Below, piece after piece: positions 10,846-20,990 of a DNA stretch of 64,000 nt. Under the pieces are notes generated by a model. It was not told where the DNA came from. It did not search any database and saw only the letters and a program-made list of their open reading frames with translations. The translations under genes were made by a program, and so were the position numbers. Every line of letters begins with the position of its first letter. Positions within the stretch are counted from its first letter, which is position 1. Source of the stretch: Rhodobacteraceae bacterium WFHF2C18 (GTDB lineage Bacteria; Pseudomonadota; Alphaproteobacteria; Rhodobacterales; Rhodobacteraceae); the NCBI GenBank assembly GCA_002166865.1, contig NHTQ01000001.1:682001-746000 (forward strand), written 5' to 3'.

Positions 10846-13800
10846 CTAGTAGTCGCGCTCGTAGAAGATGCCGATCCCGGTGTCGCCCTGCGAGCTGGCG
10901 TGGCCCTTGATCGTGAGATTGCGCGAAAGGTCGAGATTGAGATTGATTTCCTGTTCGCCCTCGCTGGTCGCGGTGACCTCGGAATAGACATTGTCGGAAA
11001 TGTATTTGCCAAGCCGGAGCTCGGTCGCGCCGTCTTCGGTCGTGCCGACATCCAGATCGCTGAGCCCGGTGTTTCTGCGCAGCCGCCCCAGCATGCCGGC
11101 CCCGCCCCTCCCTGAGAGCTCGGCCACGGCCGAGGCCAGTTGGGCCGCCTGGAATGGAGAGATCTCGCTCAAGGAGCGACCAAACAGCAGGCGGGCGGCG
11201 ACCTCCTCTTCCGGCAGGCCGGGTTGCGAGCGAAACGTGATCTCCGGCTCACTGGACAGGCCCTCGATCACGATCTGGACGGTAATGTCGTCGGCCCGTG
11301 TCTCGGCCACGAAGCGCAGAAAGGGATCGAAGGTACCGCGCAGGGTCACCCGCCCCTCGGTCAGGGTCAGCCGCTTGCCAAGGATATCGAGCCGGCCACG
11401 GATCAGCTCGAACATCCCGCTCGGGCGCACGTCCGCCGTCGTGCCGGTCAGCCGCAGACGCCCGCCAAGCTCGGCATCCAGCCCGCGCCCCCGAACGAAG
11501 ATCTGGTTGGGCGCGGACACCGTGAGGTCCAGCGGATAGGCGGGGGCGGATTGCGTGGTCTCGGCCACCAGGTCGGCCCGGCGGCGCGTGGCGGTGACCG
11601 CTTGCGGCGGGTTCACGTGGTTGATGTCGGGCAATACGCCGAGCGAGGTCAGGCCCGAGGGCGCCACCCGGACCTCGGTAGCCCCGAGCTCAAGACGGCC
11701 GCCGATCGTCGCGCCACCGGCCAGCGGGCCGGTGATCGACAGCCGCCCGTCGGCCCGCGTCGAGAAAACCTCCGGCTCCCTCAGAGCGGCGCGGAACAGA
11801 CGGATCTCCAGGTCGGCCCCGAACGGCGGCGCAAGCGAGATCGGCCCGGAAAGCGTGACCCGCCCCCCCTGCCGGACGGTGCCCTGCAACTCCGTCCGCG
11901 CGGTCCCCTGCCCCAGATCCAGCCGCCCCGAGACATCCACTAGCGCCGTGTAGAGATTCGGAAGCGAAATCCGGGCATTCGGAATCCGCACCGCACCCGA
12001 AAGCGCGGACAGGCGCGGGGGGCCCTCCAGCCGCAGGTCGAACTCCCCGGTTCCCGCAACCGATCGCGGCGCGATGAACCGGTTGGCCAGCGACAGCGGG
12101 CCACTGCCGCTGATGTCGAGGGCAAGGCGCTGGCCGAAATCGCGGATCTCGCCCGCGACGCGCGCCCGGGTGCCCCCCGGACCGCTGAGGCGCAGCGCGA
12201 CGCGGAGGCGCCGGCCCGACGGCTCCATCAGGCGCAGGGTCCCCTCGCCCGAAACCGGCCCGCTGAAGTCGGGGGCCAGCAGCCCGAGGTCCGCAAGGCG
12301 GGCCGACAGTTCCACAGGTGCCCCCGGGCCGCGCCCCTCGGCGGTGAGCCGTACTTGCGGCGTGTCCAGGTCGAGGCTGCGAATATCCAGCGCCCCGTCA
12401 CGGCGCGCAACCTCGGCCGCCAGCGAAAGGCGGCCCGCGATCAGCGGATCCAGTGTCGCGAGGCCACTGCGCAGATCACGGCCGGTCGCCGTTGTACTGG
12501 CGGTGAGCCGGCCGTCCCGCAACGCGCCCTCGGCCTCCAGCGTCATGGACAGTTGCCCGGCAATCGGCCGGCCGACGAGCCCGGCGAAGGCGGACAGCCG
12601 CGGCACCTCGGCGCTGACGCGCCCGTCCACCGGCAGATCACGCGCCGTGGGATCGAGCGACCCATCGGCGCGCAGCTTCGCGCCGGCCACGTCGAGGGCA
12701 AGGTCCCGCACGCGGATCGGGCCGTCATCTGTCCAGCTTGCGCCGGTCTCCAGGGTCGCCGGCCCCGCAAGCCGGGGGTCGATGAGGTCGGTTTCGGCGA
12801 TCTCGGCCCGAAGGTCGAGCGCGCCTTGCTGCGGGCTCAACCGACCCGAGGCCCGCGCGGTGAGAGCGCGGTTTTCCAGCGACAGGCGGTCCAGCTTCGT
12901 CGCCTGTGTGTCGCGCCGCACCGACACGGTCAAGTTGGTGGGGCTGCGCAAGAGCGGATCCAGCCGGGGGGTGCCGGTGCGCAGCGCCTCCGTCTGGGCC
13001 GAAACCTCCAGGTCGAATTGTCCGCTCAGGAGCGTGGCCTTGCCGTTGATGCTTGCCCGGGCACGGCCCCCGATGTCGCGCCCCGCCAGCGCCGAAAAAC
13101 GCGCAAGGTCATCGGTCACAACCGCGGCACTGCCCTCGACGGGCAGTCCTTCGGCCAACGCCCCGACGGTTCCATTGGCGGAAACCTGCGTCCGGCCGTC
13201 GCGCAGATCGAAACGCCGGATACGCAGAGGCGGCCCCTCTGTCAGGGCGAGGCGGATCTCGCCGGAGGGCGCGGCCCCCACCGCCGCGGCGAATGCGGGA
13301 TCCGACAGGGCCAGCCCGGAGGCCGCGAAGGTCATGTCGGCGGTCAGACGCTTGGGCGCGTCCTGGCGGATCGTTCCCGAGCCTTTCATCCGCGCGGAGC
13401 CGAGGCGGAAGTCGCCCTCCCGCGCCAATCCGTCCAGACGCAACTGCGCGGTCCAGCGTTCGCCCGTCGCCGCGTCGTAACGGGCCGATACCTGCGCACC
13501 ATCGATCCGCGTCGGGGGGCCGGAGACGGGCAGACGCACCGCGCCCTCGCCCGCAAGCCGCCCGTCAAGCCGGAACCGCCGGGGCCAGCCATCGGGACCA
13601 AGGCGCAACCCGCCCTCCAGAGACAGCGCCGCAGCGCTCAGCGTGAAGTCCTCAATGACCAGTGCGCCCTGCGCCTCGCGCCGCCCGGCCAGCGACAGCC
13701 GGGCAGCCTGCCCGAAGAACGGCTTAAGGTCGGGCGGGAAAAGCGGCCGGACATCACCGGACAGCCGGGCGTCGAATGCGGTTGCCCCGGCTTCGCCCGG

Positions 13801-14577
13801 CGCCGCAGCGAACGTGACCGCCCCCGTCACGCGCGGCTGACCGTCGGTGGCCAGACGCACATCGGCCGTGAAATCATCGACCGGCCCCTCGCCCGCCACC
13901 TCCAGCGAAAGCTCGGGCCGGCCGGGGAGTCGGAGGATCTCGGCAACCAGTCCGTCCGGACCTTCCCTCAAGGCCAGGTCGATGCCCAGTACGCGGCTTT
14001 CGTTGGAATAGGAGGCCTGCAGGGTCAGGCGGCCGGGCGCATCGGTGCGGGTGAGGCGCAGGGCGGCCTCGCCCTCGCCGTCCGCCAGTCGTGCATTGCC
14101 CTCCAGCGACAGTGTTGCCGCCTCGCCCAAAACCGGCGCGCCCAGTTCCACCTTTTCCGCGCGCACCGTGCCGATCTTCACCGCGACGGGCAGCTCTGGC
14201 AGGCTGAAGGGTTCGGCAACCGAATCCTCGGGCGTCAGCTGCCCCTCGCCCGCCGGCAAGCGCGGCAGCGCGATCCGCGCCGCGGTCAGTTCGGTCACGT
14301 CCAGGACACCGGACAGAAGATCGCTGCGCGACCAGACCAGCGAGACGTCTTCCAGCGTCAGCCAGACGCCCCTGTCGTCCGCGATGGTCAGCCGCTCCAG
14401 CGTCGCTTCCGACGACAGCGCGCCGGCGAACCCCTGGATTTCCACCTGCCGGCCGGCCTCCGACAGCGTGTCCTCCAGCAACCGCTCCAGGTAGCCGCCA
14501 TCGTCCTCTGCGTCCTGGGCCGCGGTGGGGGCGGAAAAGGACAGAAGAAACAGGAAAAACGCCAAAAGGTGTCGCAT
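10846..14577 (-). CDS. tamB: Translocation and assembly module subunit TamB (DUF490)
   Basis: Very long periplasm-spanning protein of 1243 residues that works with TamA in outer-membrane assembly or lipid transport. An N-terminal hydrophobic leader (RHLLAFFLFLLSFSAPTAA) is followed by about 1000 residues of beta-strand repeats. The conserved DUF490 end contains LLFGRSLSEISPFQAAQLA and finishes with GIGIFYERDY. Its first base overlaps the tamA stop, so the two are translationally coupled. Confidence 0.93.
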   Translation of the reverse strand: MRHLLAFFLFLLSFSAPTAAQDAEDDGGYLERLLEDTLSEAGRQVEIQGFAGALSSEATLERLTIADDRGVWLTLEDVSLVWSRSDLLSGVLDVTELTAARIALPRLPAGEGQLTPEDSVAEPFSLPELPVAVKIGTVRAEKVELGAPVLGEAATLSLEGNARLADGEGEAALRLTRTDAPGRLTLQASYSNESRVLGIDLALREGPDGLVAEILRLPGRPELSLEVAGEGPVDDFTADVRLATDGQPRVTGAVTFAAAPGEAGATAFDARLSGDVRPLFPPDLKPFFGQAARLSLAGRREAQGALVIEDFTLSAAALSLEGGLRLGPDGWPRRFRLDGRLAGEGAVRLPVSGPPTRIDGAQVSARYDAATGERWTAQLRLDGLAREGDFRLGSARMKGSGTIRQDAPKRLTADMTFAASGLALSDPAFAAAVGAAPSGEIRLALTEGPPLRIRRFDLRDGRTQVSANGTVGALAEGLPVEGSAAVVTDDLARFSALAGRDIGGRARASINGKATLLSGQFDLEVSAQTEALRTGTPRLDPLLRSPTNLTVSVRRDTQATKLDRLSLENRALTARASGRLSPQQGALDLRAEIAETDLIDPRLAGPATLETGASWTDDGPIRVRDLALDVAGAKLRADGSLDPTARDLPVDGRVSAEVPRLSAFAGLVGRPIAGQLSMTLEAEGALRDGRLTASTTATGRDLRSGLATLDPLIAGRLSLAAEVARRDGALDIRSLDLDTPQVRLTAEGRGPGAPVELSARLADLGLLAPDFSGPVSGEGTLRLMEPSGRRLRVALRLSGPGGTRARVAGEIRDFGQRLALDISGSGPLSLANRFIAPRSVAGTGEFDLRLEGPPRLSALSGAVRIPNARISLPNLYTALVDVSGRLDLGQGTARTELQGTVRQGGRVTLSGPISLAPPFGADLEIRLFRAALREPEVFSTRADGRLSITGPLAGGATIGGRLELGATEVRVAPSGLTSLGVLPDINHVNPPQAVTATRRRADLVAETTQSAPAYPLDLTVSAPNQIFVRGRGLDAELGGRLRLTGTTADVRPSGMFELIRGRLDILGKRLTLTEGRVTLRGTFDPFLRFVAETRADDITVQIVIEGLSSEPEITFRSQPGLPEEEVAARLLFGRSLSEISPFQAAQLASAVAELSGRGGAGMLGRLRRNTGLSDLDVGTTEDGATELRLGKYISDNVYSEVTATSEGEQEINLNLDLSRNLTIKGHASSQGDTGIGIFYERDY

Positions 14578-16379
14578 CAGAAAGCCTGTCCGATCCCGAT
14601 GTAGAGCTCGAAGTCCTCGCCCGGATCACCGTCGAGCGGGGTGGCAATATCCAGGCGGATCGGGCCGACGCCCGTGTCGTAGCGCACGCCGAATCCGGCG
14701 CCGCTGTGCCAGGACCCGTTGTCGGTACCCAGGCTATCCTGCCCCACGAAGCCGGTATCGGCGAAGGCAACCAGCCCCAGCCGCTCTCCCACGTCCGCCC
14801 GCAACTCGCCCGAAAACGCCATGAAAGAGCGCCCACCCACCCGGCGGCCACCGCCCAGATCCACGGCGAGCGACTGGAACGGCTGGCCGCGCACGGTGCC
14901 GGCGCCCCCGGAATAGAACAGCATTTCCGCCGGGATCTCCGCGATCTTCGCCCCGGCGACAGTGCCCAGTTGGGCGCGGCCCGCCAGGACAAGCCCCTCT
15001 TCCTTCCCAAAGGCGAGGTAGCCGCGGGCATCGGCATAGGCCCGGGCGCCCGCCGCGCTGCGATCGAGCCCCACGAATGGCGTGGCCTCCAGATCAAGAT
15101 ACCAGCCGTCGGTGGCATCCAGCGTGTCGTCGCGGCTGTCCCAGGTCAGTTCCAGCGGGACGAGGACGTGCTGAAGCGTGCGCGAGCCGAGGTCGTCATC
15201 GATCTCCGCGTAGCGGTAGGCGAGGCCGGCTTCGCCCTTCAGCCGCTCCGAGAAGACATGCGTCAGCCCGCCTTCCAGTTGCGCGCTGCGTTCGCGGTAA
15301 TCGGGCTCATCTTCCTGTTTCAGCCTGGCTTCAAGGTAGAGGCCGGTATCGGGTGTAAAGGTGGCCGGGCGCTCGAAGCGGCTGGACAGCGCGTAGTCAA
15401 TCCCGCCCGACTCGCCGCCGATCCCGCCGATCCTGCCGTCCACGCGGAAGCGTTCGGCACCCCCGAGCAGGTTGCGGTGCAGCCAGAATCCCGTCAGCGT
15501 CACCCCTTCGAGCGATGCCAGTTCCGCGCCGAAGCCGATCCGGCGCGGCTTCGCGTCGGTCACGGCGGCGCGGATATCCAGCCGCCCCGCCGGTCCGGGC
15601 GCCTCGGCTTCGCGCAGGGCCACGGAACTGAAGGCGCCGCTGCGCCGCAGGCGTTCGGCCGCGCGCTCAAGGGCCTGCGGCGAGAACGTCTCGCCCCGTG
15701 GCAACCCGGCGATGGCGCGGATGCGGTCAGGCCGAACACGGCTGTCGTCGGGCACCTGCAAGCGCCCGAACGACAGCCGCGGCCCGGGGTCGATCGCGAT
15801 GTCAGCGGCGAGGACGTTGCGGCGGTGGAAGGCGGTGGCGCGCTGCGAGGCGACCCCGGCCTTGGCGTGTCCGTGCCGCCGCCAGCCGCCGATGGCACGG
15901 TCGGTGGCAGCCTTGATGACACCGGCGCGGGCCCGGCGCCCGGGCGCGAAGCCCTCTGGCAGGTGCGTGCCCGGCGCCAGCGGGCCGATTTCGGCGCTTG
16001 CGAAGGTGAACGGCGGGCCGGGGTCGACCCGGATGACGATGCGCGAGATCTGCTGCGGCGCCTCGAGCGCGGGGATGGCGTTGGCCTCGCGCCCGTCGAC
16101 CGAGATGGAGACGGTGCCGCCGTAGAAGCCAGCTTCGTAGAGAACGGCCACCATGCGCGCGTAATCGGCCCGGGCAGCCGCCAGCAGGTCCTGCGCGCTC
16201 ACGGTGCCGCGGGCGCGCGCCTGCACGCTGAGCGAGGCCGCGCGCAGATCAGGGGCGAGTCCCTCAGGCGCGCCGGGCGCGCGCAGGACGACCTCCGCCG
16301 CGCGAAGCGTGCCGGCGGTTCCCAGCAGCGCCAGCAGGGCCAGAAGCCCCAGACCATTTCCAACCCGTCCGATTCGCAC
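14577..16379 (-). CDS. tamA: Translocation and assembly module subunit TamA (Omp85/BamA family)
   Basis: Outer-membrane Omp85 protein of 600 residues with a GTG start at 16379, preceded by GGAG. The signal peptide MRIGRVGNGLGLLALLALL is followed by POTRA domains (about residues 30-270) and a 16-strand barrel with the lid-loop region around FYSGGAGTVRGQPFQSL. The protein ends in a terminal phenylalanine (YIGIGQAF). It is the upstream partner of tamB. Confidence 0.93.
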   Translation of the reverse strand: MRIGRVGNGLGLLALLALLGTAGTLRAAEVVLRAPGAPEGLAPDLRAASLSVQARARGTVSAQDLLAAARADYARMVAVLYEAGFYGGTVSISVDGREANAIPALEAPQQISRIVIRVDPGPPFTFASAEIGPLAPGTHLPEGFAPGRRARAGVIKAATDRAIGGWRRHGHAKAGVASQRATAFHRRNVLAADIAIDPGPRLSFGRLQVPDDSRVRPDRIRAIAGLPRGETFSPQALERAAERLRRSGAFSSVALREAEAPGPAGRLDIRAAVTDAKPRRIGFGAELASLEGVTLTGFWLHRNLLGGAERFRVDGRIGGIGGESGGIDYALSSRFERPATFTPDTGLYLEARLKQEDEPDYRERSAQLEGGLTHVFSERLKGEAGLAYRYAEIDDDLGSRTLQHVLVPLELTWDSRDDTLDATDGWYLDLEATPFVGLDRSAAGARAYADARGYLAFGKEEGLVLAGRAQLGTVAGAKIAEIPAEMLFYSGGAGTVRGQPFQSLAVDLGGGRRVGGRSFMAFSGELRADVGERLGLVAFADTGFVGQDSLGTDNGSWHSGAGFGVRYDTGVGPIRLDIATPLDGDPGEDFELYIGIGQAF

Positions 16380-16500
16380 AGTCGCTCCGTCCTTCGTCCC
16401 TCATCTATGTCATTGCAGGCGCGCCATGACCACGGGCGAATGGACCATCGCACGGCCGGCGGAAGAGTTCCGCCGGTCCCGGGTCTGTCCGGTCTTCGGT

Positions 16501-16532
16501 GAAAAAGAAAAGGCCCCGCAGAACGCGGGGCC
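16501..16532 (-). terminator. Intrinsic terminator of the pterin-binding methyltransferase operon
   Basis: An 8-bp perfect GC stem (GGCCCCGC/GCGGGGCC, 16512-16519 and 16525-16532) with a 5-nt loop is followed, on the minus strand, by TTTTCTTTTTC. It lies 26 bp past the stop of the methyltransferase gene transcribed toward it. Confidence 0.85.
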
Positions 16533-16558
16533 GGTGATTGATTCGTGCATGCGAAGTA

Positions 16559-17629
16559 TCAGGAGGCGCGCCGCCGGCGGCGTCCCCCGGGTCGGCCGCC
16601 GCGGGCGCCGGCCTCCTCCTCGCCCGGCTTGGGCGGGGCCTTGTTGAACTTGATCCACTGGGCGCCGTGGGGGTCGTTGTTGGTCAGGAAGTTCGCCGCA
16701 CGGATCGCCTCCATCTCCTTGCCAGGGCGCGGCTTGGTGGACCCGAGGTTGAACAGCCGGCAGAAGGTTTCGTCGTCGATGTCGTCCGGAATCGCGATGC
16801 CGGCGGCGGCGACCTCGGCCTTCTTGGCCTCGATTTCCGACTGTCTCACCGGCAGGGCGATCGGATTCATGATGGCGCTGGTCATGCCCGCCCCCATGGC
16901 CATCGGCAGGAAGGCGTTGTTGATGCCGTGACGGTTGGGCAGGCCGAAGGAGATGTTCGAGGCCCCGCAGGTGGTGTTCACGCCCAGTTCCTCGCGCAGA
17001 CGGCGGACGAGCGTGAAGACCTGCTGCCCGGCGGTGGACATCGCCCCGATGGGCATCACCAGCGGATCGACCACGATGTCATGGGCGGGGATGCCGAAAT
17101 CGGCCGCGCGTTCCACGATCTTCTTCGCCACGGCGAAGCGGACCTCGGGATCTTCGGAAATGCCCGTGTCGTCGTTGGAGATGGCCACTACCGGAACATT
17201 GTATTTCTTGACCAGCGGCAGGATCGACTCCAGCCGCTCCTCCTCGCCGGTGACGGAGTTCAGCAGCGGGCGCCCCTCGCAGGCGGCAAGGCCCGCTTCG
17301 AGCGCGGCGGGCACCGAGCTATCAATGCACAGCGGCACATCGACCAGCCCCTGGACCAGCTCGATCATCTTGGTCATGAGCGGCGGCTCGGTCTCGTTGG
17401 GATTCGGGTTGGAGTTGTAGACCACGCCCGCGTTCACATCGAGCACGTTCGCCCCGGCCGCCACCTGGGCGACGGCGTCGGATTCCACGGTCGAAAAATC
17501 ACCGGCCTCCAGTTCGGCGGCCAGCTTCTTGCGGCCGGTGGGATTGATGCGTTCCCCGATCACGCAGAACGGTTCATCAAAACCGATGACGGCGGTCTTG
17601 GATTTGCTTTCGACGACAGTGCGGGTCAT
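16559..17629 (-). CDS. Methyltetrahydrofolate-binding (pterin-binding) methyltransferase, MetH-type module
   Basis: Pterin-binding-domain protein of 356 residues. The motif VIGERINPTGRKKLAAEL and the barrel segments LDVNAG, LCIDSS and VAISNDDTGI match the methyl-THF-binding domain of MetH and corrinoid methyltransferases. The ATG at 17629 follows AAGGAC. It likely passes the methyl group of 5-methyl-THF to a corrinoid protein. Known biology: several Rhodobacterales have methionine synthase split into separate polypeptides, and this protein fits the pterin-binding part. No homocysteine- or B12-binding part is in the window. The C-terminus is a Gly/Arg-rich tail (about residues 335-356). Confidence 0.8.
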   Translation of the reverse strand: MTRTVVESKSKTAVIGFDEPFCVIGERINPTGRKKLAAELEAGDFSTVESDAVAQVAAGANVLDVNAGVVYNSNPNPNETEPPLMTKMIELVQGLVDVPLCIDSSVPAALEAGLAACEGRPLLNSVTGEEERLESILPLVKKYNVPVVAISNDDTGISEDPEVRFAVAKKIVERAADFGIPAHDIVVDPLVMPIGAMSTAGQQVFTLVRRLREELGVNTTCGASNISFGLPNRHGINNAFLPMAMGAGMTSAIMNPIALPVRQSEIEAKKAEVAAAGIAIPDDIDDETFCRLFNLGSTKPRPGKEMEAIRAANFLTNNDPHGAQWIKFNKAPPKPGEEEAGARGGRPGGRRRRRAS

Positions 17630-17639
17630 TGATTGTCCT

Positions 17640-18578
17640 TCAGGCTGCGTTTGCGGGCACGGCCGAGCGGCCGCCGTTTTCGATGGCCCAGGTGGCATTC
17701 GTCTTGATACCGCCCAAGGGGAAGAAGTGCACGTTGGTGATGTTGAAATCCGGATGCGCGGCCTTGTGGGCGGCCAGCTCCGTCAGCACCTCGGTCGGCT
17801 CGTAGGGCAGCAGAAGTTTGGACACATCCATGGCGCGCTTCTGCAACACTTTCAACGACGGGCCGACCCCGCAGGCGATGGCGAACTTGATCAGCGTCTG
17901 CAGCTTTGCCGGCCCGGCGATGCCGATGTGGATGGGCAGCTCGATGCCCGCGGCCTTCAGGCTGTCGGCCCAGGCGATGATCGGCTTGGCATCGAAGGCG
18001 AACTGCGTGGCGATGGCCATTTCGGCGTCGGTCCGCTCGGAGAAGGCCTGCTTCCAGCGCAGAGCATCGTCCACATTGCGGGTGGACCCGTCGGGATCGA
18101 TGTCGCGGTTGCCCTCGGGATGGCCCGCCACGTGCAGGCGCTTGAACCCGGCCTTGTCGAACTCGCCGGTTTCCAGAAGCTGCATGGAACTGTCGAAGGC
18201 CCCGTGCGGCCTTTCCACGCCACCGGCCAGCACCAGCGCCTGCTCGACGCCGGCTTCCCCCTGGTAGCGCGCGATCCAGTCAGCAAGCATGGCCCGGTCC
18301 TTGATGATCCGGGCGGGGAAATGCGGCATCACCGCGTAGCCCTCGCCCGCGATGCGCGCGGCCGTCGCGACCATGTCCTCGATCGGCGTGCCCTCTATGT
18401 GGGCAATGTAGACGCGCGTGCCCGCGGGCAGAAGTTCGCGGAAATCCACTACCTTCTCGGCGGTGCGCGGCATCACCTCGATCGAGTAGTCCTGCAAGAG
18501 GGCCTCGACCTGCGGATTCACCGGAGCGGGTGCAGCGGCGGCCTCGGCATCGCGTTTCCTGAAGTTCAAAAGCGCCAT
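17640..18578 (-). CDS. Methylenetetrahydrofolate reductase-like protein (MetF family)
   Basis: Protein of 312 residues resembling the flavin TIM barrel of MetF. Residues such as RVYIAHIEGTPIEDMVATA, LVLAGG and LPIHIGIAGPAKL correspond to MetF core strands. The ATG at 18578 is chosen because GGGAGG lies 5-8 nt upstream. It ends 10 bp before the pterin-binding gene, so it probably supplies 5-methyl-THF to that protein. It diverges from classical E. coli MetF and could be a paralogue serving C1 or demethylation metabolism. Confidence 0.72.
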   Translation of the reverse strand: MALLNFRKRDAEAAAAPAPVNPQVEALLQDYSIEVMPRTAEKVVDFRELLPAGTRVYIAHIEGTPIEDMVATAARIAGEGYAVMPHFPARIIKDRAMLADWIARYQGEAGVEQALVLAGGVERPHGAFDSSMQLLETGEFDKAGFKRLHVAGHPEGNRDIDPDGSTRNVDDALRWKQAFSERTDAEMAIATQFAFDAKPIIAWADSLKAAGIELPIHIGIAGPAKLQTLIKFAIACGVGPSLKVLQKRAMDVSKLLLPYEPTEVLTELAAHKAAHPDFNITNVHFFPLGGIKTNATWAIENGGRSAVPANAA

Positions 18579-18604
18579 CACGGCCTCCCATACGGATCCG
18601 GGCG

Positions 18605-18901
18605 TCATGCCCAACCATCGTTCGCGATCAGGGCCTTCAGCCGGTCCTGATCATATTCGGCATCAAGCCGGGCCGCCTGGGCCTCGGCCACTTCCGCAGC
18701 ATCGCCCTCGGCCGAAAAGGGCGCCGCCTTGCGCCACTCGGCCAAGTAGGCATCTGTATCCTGCGCCCCCACCTTCATCGCCGCCCGGTCGATCGCCTGC
18801 TCGAACCGTTCGGGCAGCGGTCGTTTCGCGCCTCGCCGGCCCTTGCCGACGATGACCTGCGCGGGGATATCGCGCCAGTATACGATCGTGACATCGACCA
18901 T
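18605..18901 (-). CDS. Small 'virulence factor' family protein (Virulence_fact)
   Basis: Soluble protein of 98 residues starting MVDVTIVYWRDIPAQVIVGKG and continuing RRGAKRPLPERFEQAIDRAAM. It matches the family misleadingly named virulence factor, found beside methyl-THF genes in alphaproteobacteria. AGGAGG (minus strand, 18916-18911) fixes the start. It is first of a three-gene unit with the MetF-like and pterin-binding genes, 26 bp upstream of the former. Function is unknown; context suggests corrinoid or folate C1 metabolism. Confidence 0.8.
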   Translation of the reverse strand: MVDVTIVYWRDIPAQVIVGKGRRGAKRPLPERFEQAIDRAAMKVGAQDTDAYLAEWRKAAPFSAEGDAAEVAEAQAARLDAEYDQDRLKALIANDGWA

Positions 18902-19134
18902 TGTGTGATTCCTCCTGATTGCCCGCCCTTCTATCTGTTCACGTCCAGTCCACGGGGTCGATTTTCGACAGAACGCGGACGTCATGCGACGGATCGCGCC
19001 CGGCAGGCGAAAAACCCGCCACCACCCACCGGCGTTCCAACCGCACGGGTCACGTTCAAGTGCGCACCGCGAAGCTTGCACCGCGGGGGCGGAGGACCTA
19101 ATTTAAAGACAACTCGAAATGGAGGGCGTGAGTT

Positions 19135-20250
19135 ATGGCGCCCAAGCGTCCCGGTGGTGCGGGCGCGCTCCCCAAAGCGGTTGAGAGCCCCGTGCCGATC
19201 TCATCCAGGTCCGGCCCGCTGTATGCGGCCCTGGATCTGGGCACAAACAGTTGCCGCATGCTGATTGCCCGCCCCGAGGGCAGCCAGTTCAAGGTCGTGG
19301 ACAGCTTTTCCAAGTCCGTCCAGCTTGGTGCGGGACTGGAAAAGCACGGGCGGCTGTCCCGCTCGGCGATCTACCGCACCATCCAGGCCCTGCGCGTCTG
19401 CCAGCAGAAGCTGAAGCGGCACGGGGTGAGCCGCAGGCGCCTCGTGGCGACCGAAGCCTGCCGGCGCGCCTCGAACGGGGCCGAGTTCATGGCGCGGGTG
19501 CGCCGCGAGACCGGCCTGGAGCTGGAGATCATCGACCCCCAGGAGGAAGCCCAGCTTGCCGTCGTGTCCTGTGCGCCCCTGGTCAGCAAGAGCACCAACC
19601 AACTGTTGGTCGTCGATATCGGTGGCGGCTCCACCGAACTCGTCTGGATCGACCTCACCGCTGTGCCGCACGCCGAGCGGGCGCGCTCGATCATGCGGAT
19701 GCACACGGGCTTTCACTGCCCCGAAAGCGGAAAGCCGGCTGCGCGGGTCGTCGACTGGATCAGCGTGCCGCTGGGCGTGGCGACCCTGCGTGACCAGTTC
19801 CGCGACGTCGAGGACGACAGCGCCCACTTTGCGCTGATGAGTTGGTATTTCGAGGAAAATCTCGCGGAGTTCGCGCCCTACAAGGACGAACAATGCCGCG
19901 AGGGGTTCCAGATCGTGGGCACCAGCGGCACCGTGACCACGGTGGCGGCCAGCCATCTCGGGCTCAAGCGGTATGACCGCAACAAGGTCGACGGCCTGCG
20001 CATGACAAGCGACGAGATCGACCGCGTGATCCGAAGCTACCTCGCCCTGGGCCCGGCGGGGCGGCGGCGCGACCCGCGCATCGGCACCGACCGGCAGGCG
20101 CTCATCATGTCCGGTGCGGCCATCCTGCAGGCGCTTTTGCGCTGCTGGCCGACCGATCGGTTGTCGGTCGCCGACCGGGGCCTGCGCGAGGGCATGTTGT
20201 ACGCCCAGATGTCGGCCGACGGCGTGCTGGAGGACGAGGCGGAGGCATGA
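19135..20250 (+). CDS. Ppx/GppA family exopolyphosphatase
   Basis: ASKHA-fold phosphatase of 371 residues. The phosphate-1 motif [14 protein letters not shown] and the phosphate-2 motif [14 protein letters not shown] are intact, with [12 protein letters not shown] further on. It should hydrolyse polyphosphate and/or pppGpp. GGAGGG precedes the ATG. It overlaps rlmE by 4 bp, an arrangement known in Rhodobacterales. Confidence 0.9.
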   Translation: MAPKRPGGAGALPKAVESPVPISSRSGPLYAALDLGTNSCRMLIARPEGSQFKVVDSFSKSVQLGAGLEKHGRLSRSAIYRTIQALRVCQQKLKRHGVSRRRLVATEACRRASNGAEFMARVRRETGLELEIIDPQEEAQLAVVSCAPLVSKSTNQLLVVDIGGGSTELVWIDLTAVPHAERARSIMRMHTGFHCPESGKPAARVVDWISVPLGVATLRDQFRDVEDDSAHFALMSWYFEENLAEFAPYKDEQCREGFQIVGTSGTVTTVAASHLGLKRYDRNKVDGLRMTSDEIDRVIRSYLALGPAGRRRDPRIGTDRQALIMSGAAILQALLRCWPTDRLSVADRGLREGMLYAQMSADGVLEDEAEA

Positions 20251-20972
20251 GCAGACGTGGCGGAAAGAACACCTCGGGGCGCGGGCAGCGCGACCTGAAG
20301 GTCAAGGTCAAGACAGCGCGCGGGCGCAAGCCCAGCTCCACCCGCTGGTTGCAGCGCCAGCTCAACGACCCTTATGTCAAGCGCGCCCGCGCCGAGGGAT
20401 ACCGTGGCCGCGCGGCCTACAAGATCATGGAACTCGACGACAAGTACCGGTTCCTCGTGCCCGGGGCGCGGGTCGTGGACCTGGGTTGCGCGCCCGGTGG
20501 GTGGTGCCAGGTCGCGGTACCGCGGGTGAATGCGCTGGCCGACAGGCCGGGCAAGGCGCAGGGCTTCGTCCTGGGCATCGACCTGCAGGAGGTGGAGCCG
20601 ATACCGGGCGCCGAGATCCACCAGCTCGATTTCATGGACGACGGGGCCGATGACCAAGTCAAGGCCTGGTTGGGCGGCGCGGCCGACGTGGTGATGTCGG
20701 ACATGGCCGCCGCCAGTTCCGGCCACAAGCAGACCGATCACCTGCGCATCATCGCGCTGTGCGAGGCCGCGGCGGAGTTCGCCTTCGACGTCCTGGACGA
20801 GGGCGGAACCTTTGTGTCCAAGGTGCTCGAAGGCGGCGCCGAGGCCGACTTGCAAAAGGAGCTCAAGCGACGGTTCCGCAAGGTCGCCAACGTGAAACCC
20901 GGCGCCTCGCGCGCGGACAGCTCCGAAAAATTCGTGATCGCGACGGGATTCCGCGGCTCCGCGGCCGACTGA
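20247..20972 (+). CDS. rlmE: 23S rRNA 2'-O-ribose U2552 methyltransferase RlmE (FtsJ)
   Basis: SAM-dependent 2'-O-methyltransferase of 241 residues acting on the 50S subunit. The SAM site reads [15 protein letters not shown], and further motifs are [24 protein letters not shown] and [12 protein letters not shown], supplying the K-D-K-E catalytic tetrad. The N-terminal about 35 residues are Lys/Arg-rich. The ATGA overlap with ppx indicates coupling. Confidence 0.95.
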   Translation: MSRRGGKNTSGRGQRDLKVKVKTARGRKPSSTRWLQRQLNDPYVKRARAEGYRGRAAYKIMELDDKYRFLVPGARVVDLGCAPGGWCQVAVPRVNALADRPGKAQGFVLGIDLQEVEPIPGAEIHQLDFMDDGADDQVKAWLGGAADVVMSDMAAASSGHKQTDHLRIIALCEAAAEFAFDVLDEGGTFVSKVLEGGAEADLQKELKRRFRKVANVKPGASRADSSEKFVIATGFRGSAAD

Positions 20973-20990
20973 CCGGCCCGCGCGACGCGC

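Noticed and set aside
12355..14604. A 749-codon plus-strand open frame
   Set aside because: Antisense to tamB; no motif, compositional artefact.
18902..19134. Possible SAM/SAH riboswitch before the C1 module
   Set aside because: The expected conserved core segments of SAM-II or SAH aptamers were not found on the minus strand.
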